A stretch of 64,000 nucleotides of DNA from Erodium maritimum (taxonomy: Eukaryota > Streptophyta > Magnoliopsida > Geraniales > Geraniaceae). Made by a program: the position numbers and the translations under genes. Below the pieces are notes generated by a model. It searched no databases. It saw nothing but the letters and a program-made list of their open reading frames with translations, and had not been told where the DNA came from. Where the stretch lies: NCBI GenBank assembly GCA_963921825.1, contig OY997593.1, forward strand, positions 44,469,111 to 44,533,110, read 5' to 3'. Positions within the stretch are counted from its first letter, which is position 1. Each line of letters opens with the position of its first letter. Of the stretch, positions 46,883 to 57,451 are shown piece by piece.

Positions 46883-47697
46883 TTCATTTGATCGTTAGGT
46901 TGATTTAACTAAGCGTAGATAAGTAGACTCACCAGTTTATTTAGAGTCCTCTCATGCTTGTGTATTACCAGAGTATCGTAATTCGATACTATATTTAGTT
47001 CTACTTCATTTTCGATGTTCATCGTTATTGATAGCATTTAGGAATTAGGTAGTGAACTAGGCGTAGTTGAGTAGATTCGTAAAGTTATGTAGTTATCTTA
47101 CTTGTGGTAGTTGGTAGTGAGAATGACACGCATTCGTTGTTTTCACTTATTGTTCGAGGATTGATCGAGCTTTGCTCAAGATCATAGAACTACAACCTTT
47201 TATTATTGTTTTCCGATGATTGGTGGTTTCGCATTTCGGTCTGTACAATGGTCTTTTGCCCTCTCTCCGTGACTAGTATGTGGTTGATTTCATGATACCG
47301 CATACATATGAACTTAAGTATTCTAAAACCATAAGGAAAGAATTATTGTTTGTACTCATCGTTAACCAAACAATGCATTAAGTGGGAATCGTGTTTACTT
47401 GTACTCGTGACCGACTCTTTGTGTGAATCAAAAGTTATGTGTCTTAGGTGGTAGCGAGTATATTGATTTAATTGCTTTCTAAAATTTAAACAACAATCTT
47501 ACTTTTTTGTCCTTTGATTTTCTTTTCGGAGACGTGGAAATGACAACTCATGTCCTAGGTTTTAGCAAAATACTAGTGATACATCTACTCTTTATGGGTT
47601 CGACCAGTACTTAACCGTTTATGTATTGCTGATGACCGTGTCTTGATGCACGTTAAAAGAGAGATTTGACACCTAATCATTCCCACTCATCAGCATC

Positions 47698-48800
47698 TAG
47701 GAGTGCCCAAGAGGAACCATACCCAGCCCCTAAGGATAAAAAATTATCCGACTCTAGTCTCCTCCTTTCCCATGATAACACTTTGACTACTTGTCGATAC
47801 ACCACAAGTCTAATCGAATCGAGTCAAAGAGAGCCATATGTATACTGCTTACTGAAAGAATAGGAAACCACCTCTACCTATCCCCTGAAATAGCCGGACA
47901 GTTTACTATAAAAACAACTATCCAAATATCAACGAAATTATGTTTTATCCTTTTCAATATTTGTATAGGATCATTTTCACTTTAGAAAATATCGTCCTTG
48001 CACTGAAAAGAAAAAAAAAGTACAAGTCACGGATACAAAAGCACGATGAAATGCTTTTGTTATTGCATCAATCAAATATTAATTTTAATAAAAAATTAAT
48101 AAAAACGCTATTTTCGCATGGGATCCTGAATAGATATTTTGTATCGAGTCCCGATGGTATTACGAACCCCGAAATAGAAGAGAAATGAATATTCGGACAA
48201 AAGTTGGACAGGCATTAAACTCTTAAACTTCGCAAAAATCACAAGAGAAAAAGATACTTTTGTCCAAAAGTTACACAGGGCCAACTCTGCGTAGCTTTCA
48301 CTGGTCATCATCACCACAACTTCCAATTAATTCTTAATAAAATATCGCTATATTTATATTAATTTATTTCAATTGAATGAATCAATGAATAGAATAAAAC
48401 AATATGTATGAATTTTGTATCTGATAGTCGTTGTCACGAAATATTAGTTGATTTCTTAACTCTTTTCCATTCGCATTTTCATCTTGTTCAATTCCCTAAC
48501 CCCCTACTTTAATCTATCTTCTTTCAGTCGAATTCTGTGTAAAAAAATCGGTTTTGATTTCTGGGTCTGAACTTCATGGCACATTTTTTGGGGCGTTGGT
48601 GTAGGGTTGGGTCCGTGAAGACAGACATTGTAGGATAGTCGAGAAAGGTGCTGTTTTTTATTTACTTTCAGGTTCTTTTCTCTTCATTGATCTCCTTCCT
48701 TATTTAAGCCAAAAAATCGTATTTTATTATAGTAGTTACTGGTTTTTAGTTTTATTTACTGTTGTCTTTTTCATCTTCATGGCATGAAATGTATTTGAGT
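47698..48800. other. Intergenic, AT-rich, no gene seen
   Basis: Between the solo LTR and the TST promoter. ORFs are short and AT-driven. The first ~60 bases continue the decayed codon-like sequence seen before 34940. I see no repeat ends or RNA gene. Confidence 0.5.
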
Positions 48801-49005
48801 GTTTTGTCTCTATACAAAGATTCCGTCCAGTTCATGCTCTACAGATCACTGAGACTGAGGCACTACTTACCTGTATAGTCTCTTTAACGGTCAATTCTCT
48901 CTCCTTCAAGCCCAGCCCTTTATCTTCTACCTATTTTCAGTACCCTCAGATTTGCTCCTTCTCTCTTCCTCTCTCACCCGTGCTCCGGCCCTTTTCCGGC
49001 TTCAG
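48801..49005 (+). promoter_or_regulatory. Putative TST promoter end and first untranslated exon
   Basis: A TATA-like CTCTATACAAAG at about 48806 is followed by CT-rich sequence (48895-49000), typical of plant 5' UTRs. It ends in TTCAG|GTAAATG, a good 5' splice site at 49005/49006. The transcription start is not determinable from sequence alone. Confidence 0.4.
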
Positions 49006-49331
49006 GTAAATGTTCCGACCGATTTTCGAACTCATTCATTGGATTTGGTGTTCGGATGCTGATGGGTTTTCTCTAGCTTCTTCGTTTCTGTACTTCGGGT
49101 GCTGTTTCAGTGTTGTGTTTTGTTCATAACGATGTGGGATTGTTGTGGGTATGTGGGGTTAGAAATGTGGTGAAGGCACAATTTGGCGGATGTGTGTGTA
49201 GACCCATCTGCTTTTTTTCTTTGTGGGGTGATGGGTGTTATTAGATCTGGAGGTGGTTGTGGTGGTGGTCACTGCTTGATTTGTGATCTGGGTTTTATTT
49301 ATTTCTTCCATTTCTTACTGGTTGGTTGCAG
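49006..49331 (+). other. 5'-UTR intron of TST
   Basis: GTAAATG...GGTTGCAG; 326 bases, T-rich, ending 29 bases before the start codon. Introns in the 5' UTR are common in plant sugar transporter genes and can enhance expression. The splice sites are predicted. Confidence 0.55.
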
Positions 49332-49360
49332 ATTTGGGAGTTCGATTCACTGGTGAAAAG

Positions 49361-52300
49361 ATGAGGGGAGCTGTTCTTGTGGCTATTTGTGCCACCATTG
49401 GCAACTTCTTACAAGGATGGGATAATGCTACTATTGCTGGTACTTTTTGCTTACTGTTGTACTGAATTGATCTAATTTTATGGGTTATCATGTGTAGTGT
49501 GTAGATTTATATCTCAATCTTTCATGATCTGGTTTGAACCTCGAACTGATTTCTTTTGGTGATTGAGTTTGCTCCTTGGATTCCAATTTGCAAAATTTTA
49601 TTTTCTCCTGAGGCTCCATTTTTGCATCTTACAGGGGCTATTGTTTACATAAAGAAGGACCTTGCCTTGGAAACAAGTGTTGAAGGTCTTGTGGTGGCCA
49701 TGTCCCTCATTGGAGCCACGCTTATTACAACATGCTCCGGACCTATATCAGATTGGCTGGGCAGGCGCCCGATGCTCATCCTTTCTTCAATGTTCTATTT
49801 CCTGAGTGGTTTGATAATGCTGTGGTCGCCCAATGTATATGTTTTGTGCCTAGCAAGGCTGTTGGATGGGTTTGGCATTGGTCTTGCGGTGACTCTTGTT
49901 CCAGTCTATATATCTGAAACTGCCCCATCAGAGATAAGGGGAATGTTAAATACTCTTCCTCAATTCACTGGTTCAGGGGGTATGTTTCTGTCCTACTGTA
50001 TGGTTTTTGGCATGTCACTGATGGCCTCCCCAAATTGGCGCCTAATGCTTGGGGTTCTTTCCATCCCATCCCTTCTTTATTTTGTATTAACCATACTTTA
50101 CTTGCCCGAATCACCTCGGTGGCTCGTTAGTAAAGGAAAAATGGCTGAGGCAAAACAGGTTCTCCAAAGATTACGTGGCAGAGAGGATGTTTCAGGTATT
50201 TTCTTGTTGCTCAACATTTCAAAAAATGAGTGTTGTGTTGTTATCAGTGCATCCTGATTGTTTTATCCCTAGGAAAAGACATTATAATGCCTAGCCTAAC
50301 CCTTATCACGGCTCTGGTTACATGGTGGCTTGTTTGAGTATTAGTCTTGTTACTTGTTTATCTGTACTCAATTGTATGATAACGTTACAAGAACCTGAAT
50401 GCATTACGCCTATGTAAAGCTGTTTATGGTCTATCATGACTTTGTACCTGGGTGATTTTGTTTATTTAGCCCAACCATTACTCAATAATTTTCCCTCTGG
50501 CACTAAATCACACTATCTGAAGAGATTATTTTCTTCTATTTTGATGACATATTTTGCAATTTTGAAAAATCTGACTCTTCCACACCCATGTTAAGATTTT
50601 TAAATCCAATCAGCATCCAGATTAATATATTATTAACAGTGATTGCAATTTAATGACTCTCTCGCACTTACAATTCAAAGCTTGAAGCTTCAAATCCTGT
50701 GCAAGAAGTATGAGAGAGTGTATGAAATCATGGCAGTTTATCAGATATCAATATGCATTCTACATGAACATGCACAAGTTGATGTCCGTACCCTCTGTAA
50801 TTATGTTTTAACTGTTCTGTTCGGCATAAGATTGTGTCCAAATAATCTGTAATATTGATTCAAACATAGGGAAAGACCTCATGCTCTTACTATGGATATG
50901 AATGCTAATTCCACATGTTATCATCCTTGCGCAGTTGAGGAAAAATTATAACAATTATGTAATATTTGCTTAAACCGATGACTATTATGTGTCGTTTATT
51001 TATGTATACATGGAAATGTGTTTTTTTTTTTTTAAATTCTATCTCCCTGTTTTTATGGATAGTCTCTTTTTTTTATACTAAGTACCATGTAGACCTGGCT
51101 AAAGCTTCTTTACTGCACATGTTGATCTTGCCAATTATACACGGCTTAATAATATGAAATGTGCATTTGAGGACAAATGCTAGCTTTCTGTATATATTAA
51201 CAGTTTTGTTTTGTATTATCGTCATGTCAATTTTGCTGAAGCTTCTTTGATCCACAGGTGAGATGGCTTTACTGGTTGAAGGTCTTGCAGTTGGTGGTGA
51301 AACATCTATAGAAGAGTACATAATAGGCCCAGGCGATGAAGGTGTTGATGGCGAGGAAGCGGGTGATGATGATAAAGACAAGATCAGGTTATATGGGCCT
51401 GAGGCAGGCCTGTCATGGGTTGCCAAACCGGTAACTGGACAGAGTTCTATTGGTCTTGTCTCTCGTCATGGAAGCATGGCAAACCAAAGTGTGCCTCTCA
51501 TGGATCCTCTTGTGACTCTATTTGGTAGTATCCATGAGAAGCTTCCAGAGTCAGGAAGTATGCGAAGCATGCTTTTCCCTACCTTTGGCAGTATGTTCAG
51601 CACAGCAGAGCATCCGATAAAACATGAACAGTGGGATGAAGAGAGCCTCCAAAGAGAAGGTGAAGACTATGCATCAGAAGGTGGTGGCGACTCTGATGAC
51701 AATTTGCATAGCCCATTGATATCGCGGCAGACAACAAGCATGGAAAAGGACATGGCCCACCCTACTCATGGCAGTGTTATGAGCATGGGGCGCAATGGCA
51801 GTCTGGTACATGGGACTGGGGAGGCAGGTGGGAGTACGGGCATTGGTGGTGGGTGGCAGCTGGCGTGGAAGTGGTCGGAGAGAGTGGGTGAAGACGGAAA
51901 GAAGGAAGGAGGATTTAAGAGGATTTATCTGCACGAGGAGGGTGTCACTGCATCCCGGCGGGGGTCTCTTGTTTCAATTCCTGGTGGTGATGTTCCTGAA
52001 CAAAGTGAGTACATCCAGGCTGCTGCTCTGGTCAGCCAGCCTGCTCTGTACTCCAAGGAACTGATGGGTCAGCATCCAGTTGGGCCTGCCATGGTTCATC
52101 CATCTCAAACTGTTACCAAGGCACCAATTTGGGAAGCTCTTTCTGACCCAGGAGTCAAACGTGCTTTGGTTGTCGGGGTTGGAATTCAGATCCTTCAGCA
52201 GGTACTTAATTACTCATTTTGTTGCTCTACTGTTGATCCTATCAAAGATACTAGTTTGAATAAATCAGTGGATTTCTTCACTCTTGGAAATGCAAATAGT

Positions 52301-53071
52301 ACTGAATATGATAAGTGTGCTAACTATCATGTTTGTGCAGTTCTCTGGTATCAATGGTGTTATGTACTACACCCCTCAAATTCTAGAGGAAGCGGGTGTG
52401 GAAGTTCTTCTTGCAAATTTGGGTCTTGGTACAGAGTCTGCCTCATTCCTTATCAGTGCATTCACAACTTTCTTGATGCTTCCTTGTATCGCTGTAGCCA
52501 TGAGGCTCATGGATGTCTCAGGCAGAAGGTAATTTTCCTTGTTAGTGTGTATGTTCCAACAATTTTGCCTCAGTCTAGTATCTGTGAAAACTGATGAAAA
52601 ACAATTTTATCTGCTCCTTGCAGGCAGCTGCTACTGGTGACACTTCCTGTGCTGATAGTGACTCTAATCATCTTAGTCCTGGGAGAGCTTATTACGTTTA
52701 GCACGGTCATCAATGCAGCAATCTCAACAATCTGTGTGGTGACTTACTTCTGCTGCTTTGTCATGGCTTACGGACCAATTCCTAATATCCTGTGCTCTGA
52801 AATCTTCCCAACAAGGGTACGCGGGCTCTGCATTGCCATCACTGCACTCGTTTACTGGATCTGTGACATCATTGTCACATATACGCTGCCCGTGATGCTT
52901 ACATCGCTAGGCCTCGCTGGCGTCTTTGGCATCTACGCCGTTGTATGCGTCATCTCTTTGATCTTCGTCTACCTCAAAGTCCCAGAAACCAAAGGCATGC
53001 CTCTCGAAGTCATTACAGAGTTCTTTGCTGTCGGTGCAAGACAAGCCGATGCTGCTGCCAAGGCTGAGTGA
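49361..53071 (+). CDS. TST: Tonoplast sugar transporter (TST/TMT family), 739 aa
   Basis: Proton-coupled antiporter that loads glucose, fructose or sucrose into the vacuole; MFS sugar porter family. Coding exons: 49361-49439, 49635-50195, 51258-52201, 52341-52528, 52624-53071. All introns are GT-AG and the sum is 2220 bases, exactly 739 codons plus stop, the usual family length. Residues 1-210 form six membrane helices with GRRP (69-72) and PESPRWL (184-190). Residues ~214-505, almost all in exon 3, are the long hydrophilic loop diagnostic of TST proteins (EEYIIGPGDE, DPLVTLFGSIHEK, HSPLISRQTTSMEKDM, LVSQPALYSKEL). Then come six more helices with QQFSGINGVMYYTPQ (527-541), SGRR and PETKG (711-715). 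The start MRGAVLVAICATIGNFLQGW matches the family N-terminus. No damage seen. Which TST paralogue it is cannot be settled here. Confidence 0.96.
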
Positions 53072-53400
53072 CATCTCAACGATGAGTCTATTATTTTGTC
53101 GCAGCGAGAGCTGCAAAAGATGGTCGTCTGCAATGGAAGGATGTGATGTTCTGCATAGAAACCGGCCAGAATCATTTTTTCATTCTAATTTTGCATTAAA
53201 GTATGTTATGATAAGGCAAGAAAATGTCATCTGAGAACATTGCACATCAAGCAATATCAGTCTTAGTTCATTGATATTACAGTTTTGCCCAGACGAGAAT
53301 GTAAGCGTCATTTTCAGGGGAAGTTTCTTTTACCACCAAACAGTAAGTAACAGAGCAGGGTGGAGGGTGGTGGAAGAAGAAAGGGAAGTAGAACAAATAG
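53072..53400 (+). other. TST 3' UTR and intergenic spacer
   Basis: T-rich 3' sequence with near-upstream-element-like CATTAAAG (53194), but no canonical AATAAA. Only 559 bases separate the TST stop from the PMI1 start. Confidence 0.4.
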
Positions 53401-53630
53401 CCATAAATACTATGGGACCCCATTGCATCTTGGCTTCAAATACTGTCTTTTTCACGCCAACGCTCTCCCTTATCTTGGCCGCTACAAGTTTCTGGTCTCC
53501 AAGCTCTCCACCGCTCTCCCCTTATCCTTGACACGTTACGTCCATACAAATCTCCGGTTCAGAAAATGCTAATCAACCATCCAACACCAACACCCCTCCT
53601 CTCCTTCATTCCAATTCAGTCGAATCAATA
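53401..53630 (+). promoter_or_regulatory. Putative PMI1 core promoter and 5' UTR
   Basis: TATA-like CATAAATAC at about 53402, then CT/CA-rich untranslated sequence to the ATG at 53631. Prediction from position and composition only. Confidence 0.35.
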
Positions 53631-56138
53631 ATGGCAGCAGAGAACTCAGGGCGGAGGAATTCCAACACTCAGCTCCTGGACGAGCTCGAAGAGCTGAGCC
53701 AGTCTCTATACCAAAGCCACACAAGCAGCGCGCGAAGAACCGCCTCGCTAGCACTTCCCCGAAGCTCAGTTCCTGCCATCATTGGTGATGAGATTGTGAC
53801 CGCCAAGGTTGAGGAGAAAACCAATGCCAGGCCGCGCTCCAGGCGGTTGTCCTTGTCCCCGTGGAAATCTAGGCCGAAGCTTGATGATCTCGACGACCAA
53901 AAGGATCAGATCAAGGTATCAAATAACGCGACCGAGGTCAACAGGCTGGAAGATAATGGAGCAGAGAAGAAGGGGATTTGGAACTGGAAGCCGATACGGG
54001 CTCTTGCGCATATCGGGAAGCAGAAGCTGAGCTGCTTGTTCTCAGTTGAAGTGGTGACGGTGCAAGGCCTCCCAGCTTCAATGAACGGCCTGAGGCTCTC
54101 GGTGTGCGTGAGGAAGAAGGAGACCAAGGACGGTGCGGTGCACACCATGCCCTCAAGAGTCTCTCAAGGAGCGGCTGATTTCGAGGAGACCCTCTTCGTC
54201 AAGTGCCATGTCTACTGCACTCCCGGAAATGGAAAGCAGACCAAATTCGAGCCCCGCCCCTTTTGGATTTATGCTTTTGCGGTTGACGCCCAGGAGCTCA
54301 ATTTTGGGAGGAACTCTGTGGATTTGAGTCAGCTGATTCAGGAATCTGTGGAGAAGACCGCCCAAGGCGCGAGAGTTCGGCAATGGGACACCAGTTTTAG
54401 CCTGTCGGGGAAGGCCAAGGGCGGAGAGCTTGTTCTCAAGTTAGGGTTTCAGATCATGGAGAAAGACGGAGGGGTTGGGATTTACAGCCAAGTGGATTCG
54501 TCCAAGTCGACAAATGTGTCTTCCTTTGCTCGTAAGCAGTCTAAATCATCCTTCAGTGTCCCGAGCCCGAAGATGTCAAGCCGGAGCGAAGCTTGGACTC
54601 CATCACCTTCCCAAGTGAGATCAACTGATCTTCAAGGAATTGATGACTTGAATCTAGATGATGATGAGCCAGCTCCAGCTCCCGCTCCTGCGCCAGCTCC
54701 AGAAGAGCAAGAAGAAAAGATGGAGGACCTGGACCTCCCAGACTTTGAAGTTGTGGACAAGGGGATTGAGATGCAAGACAGAGAGGAGGAAGAGAAAAAG
54801 TCTGTGTCCAGCGAGGTCGTTAAAGAAGTTGTGCATGATCAGTTGCACTTGACAAGATTAACGGAGCTGGACTCAATTGCTCAACAGATCAAAGCCCTCG
54901 AGTCTCTAATGGGAGAAGACAGGGACATCAAAGAAGGTGAAGAAACTCCGTCGCCAAGGCTGGAAGCAGACGAAGAAACTGTAACGAAGGAGTTTCTGCA
55001 GATGCTGGAGGAAGAGGACGGCGAGGGGGCTGCGGTCAGTGAAGCTCAAATCCCAGCTCTACAGCTCGAGGATTCCGAATCAACAGTATATCTTCCGGAT
55101 CTTGGCAAGGGCTTAGGCTGCGTGGTCCAGACGAGGAACGGAGGCTACTTGGCAGCGATGAATCCGCTAGATGTCACCGTGGGAAGGAGAGAAACCCCAA
55201 AACTAGCGATGCAGATATCAAAACCAATGGTGCTTCAACTGCAAAACTCCACGAGCGGGTTTGAATTGTTTCAGAGGATGGCAGCTATGAGCCCCGAGGA
55301 GCTGGGCTCCCAAATCCTGACGTTGATGCCTCTGGAGGAGCTCATGGATAAAACAGCGGAGCAGATAGCTTTTGAAGGCATAGCGTCTGCAATCATCCAA
55401 GGGAGGAACAAAGAAGGAGCCACCTCCAGCGCAGCTCGCACCATCGCCGCCGTGAAAAGCATGGCAACGGCGATGAGCACGGGCAGGAAAGAGAGGATCT
55501 CCACAGGAATCTGGAACGTAACCGAAGCCCCGTTGGCGGTGGAAGAGATGATAGCGATATCGTTGCAGAAGGTGGAGGCAATGGCGGTGGAAGCGTTGAA
55601 AATCCAGGCGCAAATAGCAGAGGAAGAAGCGCCATTCCAAGTCTCTCCACTGAATGGAAAGATAGCTTCTTATCATGGAAAAGAGGTCAACCACCCATTG
55701 GCGTCCGCGGCCCCGATTGAGGACTGGATCAAGAACTACGGCGTCGCTGAAGCTCAAGGCGAGGAGAGGGGAATCATAATAGCGATGGCGGTGCAGCTGC
55801 GGGACCCCGTAAGGCGGTACGAGGCGGTGGGAGGGCCGATGGTGGCGGTGCTTCAGGCGAATGAGGGTGAGGCGGTGGAGGAAGAGGAGAAGAGATTCAA
55901 GATAGGAAGCATGCATGTGGGAGGGATGAGGGTGAGGACAGAGGGGAAGAGGAGTGTGTGGGACAGTGAGAAGCAGAGACTGACGGCGATGCAGTGGCTG
56001 GTGGCCTATGGATTGGGGAAGAAGGCAAAGCAGCCATTGACCAAAGGGCAGGACGTCTTGTGGAGCATATCGTCCAGAGTCATGGCCGACATGTGGCTCA
56101 AATCTATTAGAAATCCCGACGTTAAGTTGCCTAAATAA
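53631..56138 (+). CDS. PMI1: PLASTID MOVEMENT IMPAIRED1, NT-C2 domain protein, 835 aa
   Basis: Plant protein needed for blue-light chloroplast accumulation and avoidance movements, acting with the actin-based photorelocation system; in Arabidopsis it is also linked to ABA and gravity responses. A single uninterrupted exon of 835 codons, close to the ~843 of Arabidopsis PMI1. Residues 1-50 hold the conserved NTQLLDELEELSQSLYQSH and LALPRSSVPAI. Residues ~131-281 form the N-terminal C2 (NT-C2) domain (KLSCLFSVEVVTVQGLPASM, ADFEETLFVKCHVYCTPGNG, PFWIYAFAVDAQELNFGRNS, GGELVLKLGFQIME). Residues ~340-460 are acidic with a PAPAPAPAPAPEEQEE stretch. Residues ~485-835 are the conserved C-terminal region (LGKGLGCVVQTRNGGYLAAM, PEELGSQILTLMPLEELMDK, NPDVKLPK end). 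No start ambiguity: ATG follows an in-frame stop-rich leader. It looks fully functional. Confidence 0.97.
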   Translation: MAAENSGRRNSNTQLLDELEELSQSLYQSHTSSARRTASLALPRSSVPAIIGDEIVTAKVEEKTNARPRSRRLSLSPWKSRPKLDDLDDQKDQIKVSNNATEVNRLEDNGAEKKGIWNWKPIRALAHIGKQKLSCLFSVEVVTVQGLPASMNGLRLSVCVRKKETKDGAVHTMPSRVSQGAADFEETLFVKCHVYCTPGNGKQTKFEPRPFWIYAFAVDAQELNFGRNSVDLSQLIQESVEKTAQGARVRQWDTSFSLSGKAKGGELVLKLGFQIMEKDGGVGIYSQVDSSKSTNVSSFARKQSKSSFSVPSPKMSSRSEAWTPSPSQVRSTDLQGIDDLNLDDDEPAPAPAPAPAPEEQEEKMEDLDLPDFEVVDKGIEMQDREEEEKKSVSSEVVKEVVHDQLHLTRLTELDSIAQQIKALESLMGEDRDIKEGEETPSPRLEADEETVTKEFLQMLEEEDGEGAAVSEAQIPALQLEDSESTVYLPDLGKGLGCVVQTRNGGYLAAMNPLDVTVGRRETPKLAMQISKPMVLQLQNSTSGFELFQRMAAMSPEELGSQILTLMPLEELMDKTAEQIAFEGIASAIIQGRNKEGATSSAARTIAAVKSMATAMSTGRKERISTGIWNVTEAPLAVEEMIAISLQKVEAMAVEALKIQAQIAEEEAPFQVSPLNGKIASYHGKEVNHPLASAAPIEDWIKNYGVAEAQGEERGIIIAMAVQLRDPVRRYEAVGGPMVAVLQANEGEAVEEEEKRFKIGSMHVGGMRVRTEGKRSVWDSEKQRLTAMQWLVAYGLGKKAKQPLTKGQDVLWSISSRVMADMWLKSIRNPDVKLPK

Positions 56139-56258
56139 ACAGTCGTTTTCATTTTTGTGTGTTACATATATTGTCAAACTAAATTTAGTTTCGTTTCGTG
56201 TGTATGATTTGTAGGCAGAGAATATGCAGAATCAGCGTGATTGCTTTCTTCATATTCT

Positions 56259-56264
56259 AATAAA
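56259..56264 (+). terminator. Polyadenylation signal of PMI1
   Basis: AATAAA about 120 bases after the stop codon, followed by T-rich sequence; a plausible near-upstream element for cleavage and polyadenylation. Confidence 0.55.
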
Positions 56265-56807
56265 GATTCATCTTACATCATATCTTTCCTATTACCCTTA
56301 ACGCATACAATATTCTTTTATGTGTTTTTGTATACATAACACCTCATAAAACTCTAACACAAGTGAAATTATAGTTCTTTATGTACCAGAGTTTGTGATA
56401 TTTTTTTCTTCTCATCTTCATGCCTCTGTTTTTTTTTTGTGAGTCATCCTATCACCACTGTCTCTTAGAGCATGTACAACAGAAAGGACCTTGGTCAGTG
56501 AGTGGGAGTGCAGACCTTGTGCTAACTTGACAAAAGTCAGGGAGTGGGAGTGCAGAAAAGTGGGTGTTTTGCAACAGAAAGGACCTTGAGGTCCTGGGAG
56601 TGCAGAACAGTGCTGACTGGATTATTATTTGATATTTTCCTGTTTTATTTAATTCGTTATCAGAAACCGTTTAATTTATTCATAATTTAAACAATATTGG
56701 AAATAAATAATTAAAGACAACCAATAATTAATAAATTCAACACGAATAGAAATGAACTTCTAATTTTATTCAATCCATTTTAATACAACCCAAAACGAAA
56801 TACAAGT

Positions 56808-57039
56808 TCAAGAATTATCCTCTGTTGGGTCGACATCTGGTGGTGGGGGTTGGCTTCGAAGATCATCAATTTGGGCTTCAAGGCTAGTGATGAGTCTTCG
56901 CACTTGGGTCTTGCAAAACTTATGGGGAGTTGGAGCGAGGGCCCGTCAGAATGTCTCCGAAACCTCGTGCCAGTTCGTCCTCGGTGAATTCTCGTTCGTC
57001 ACCAAATGAGTGTGCACGAGACCCAGCGTCGCCCGACAT
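56808..57039 (-). pseudogene. Short Harbinger ORF1 relic
   Basis: Minus strand from ATG at 57039 (MSGDAGSRAHSFGDEREFTE, DELARGFGDI). After a one-base shift near 56930 it continues with CKTQVRRLITSLEAQIDDLR and a proline-rich end PPPPDVDPTEDNS, then a stop at 56808-56810. It keeps the N- and C-terminal ends of a Harbinger ORF1-like protein but lacks the Myb/SANT centre, as in internally deleted derivatives. The element's GC-rich arm would contain its promoter. Confidence 0.55.
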
Positions 57040-57174
57040 TTTTCGCGAGAATAATTGAAACGAGAGAGGAGAATTTGGGAAGGAGATAGTGAAGTTGGAT
57101 AGTTGAAGTAGGAAGTGGTGTGAAAAATATGAGAGGAGAGGGGTATTTATAGGGTTTTATTTGTTGATTTTTGA

Positions 57175-57176
<2 letters not shown>

Positions 57177-57205
<29 letters not shown>
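57177..57205. repeat. (TA)n microsatellite
   Basis: About 13 TA units at 57179-57204 inside the Harbinger element; likely polymorphic in length. Confidence 0.9.
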
Positions 57206-57451
57206 GCCGTTAGTGTGCAACGGTCGGGACACGTGGCAGCCCCACACGCTGCCAGCGCAGCAGACGGCGCGCAGGCGCGTCCAACGCGCCCGGCCAGCGA
57301 GTGGGGAGCGGGGGCGTGTGCAGCGGGAGCGGGAGCGCGTGGAGGGGGAGCGGGGCCGTGATTTTCGCCGATTACAGCGGAACGGCCAGCGCGCCCGGCC
57401 AGCGAACGGAGCGGCGCGGGGAGCGGGGCCGTTCCGTTGTTCTTGCTCTTA

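Larger units (their letters stand above)
34946..47692 (+). mobile_element. Solo LTR (TGATGAG...CTCATCA, Tat/Ogre-like?) with nested copia and LINE-like insertions
   Basis: Begins TGATGAGCGTAAATTTG and ends CATTCCCACTCATCA. The ends form a short inverted repeat and are flanked by GCATC (34941-34945; 47693-47697). Removing the nested copia (35330-43775) and the LINE-like retroposon (45154-46882) with their duplications leaves about 2.55 kb, a plausible single LTR. Near its end is GGGTTCGACCAGTACTTAACC, which recalls LTRs of Tat/Ogre-lineage gypsy elements; that assignment is from memory. Internal repeats with CTTATGCTTGTGTATTACCAG occur near 44930, 45070 and 46955. Plus sense is inferred from the transcript-like GT-rich layout. 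Removing copia leaves a ~98-codon open frame (35232 to 43982) of unknown meaning. Confidence 0.8.
56468..57448. mobile_element. Non-autonomous PIF/Harbinger element, TSD TTA
   Basis: Termini GAGCATGTACAACAGAAAGG (56468) and GTTCCGTTGTTCTTGCTC (ending 57448) are imperfect inverses. TTA flanks both (56465-56467; 57449-57451). Length is 981 bases. Left subterminal region: three copies of a (G)TGGGAGTGCAGA unit. The right end is very GC-rich (57235-57435), with repeated GCGCCCGGCCAGCGA and GGGAGCGGG. It contains a relic of ORF1 and a (TA)n run. It lies about 330 bases after the PMI1 stop codon. Confidence 0.85.

Noticed and set aside
55218..56177. 319-codon minus-strand ORF opposite PMI1
   Set aside because: Antisense shadow of the conserved PMI1 C-terminal coding region; no domain, and the plus-strand frame is clearly the real one.
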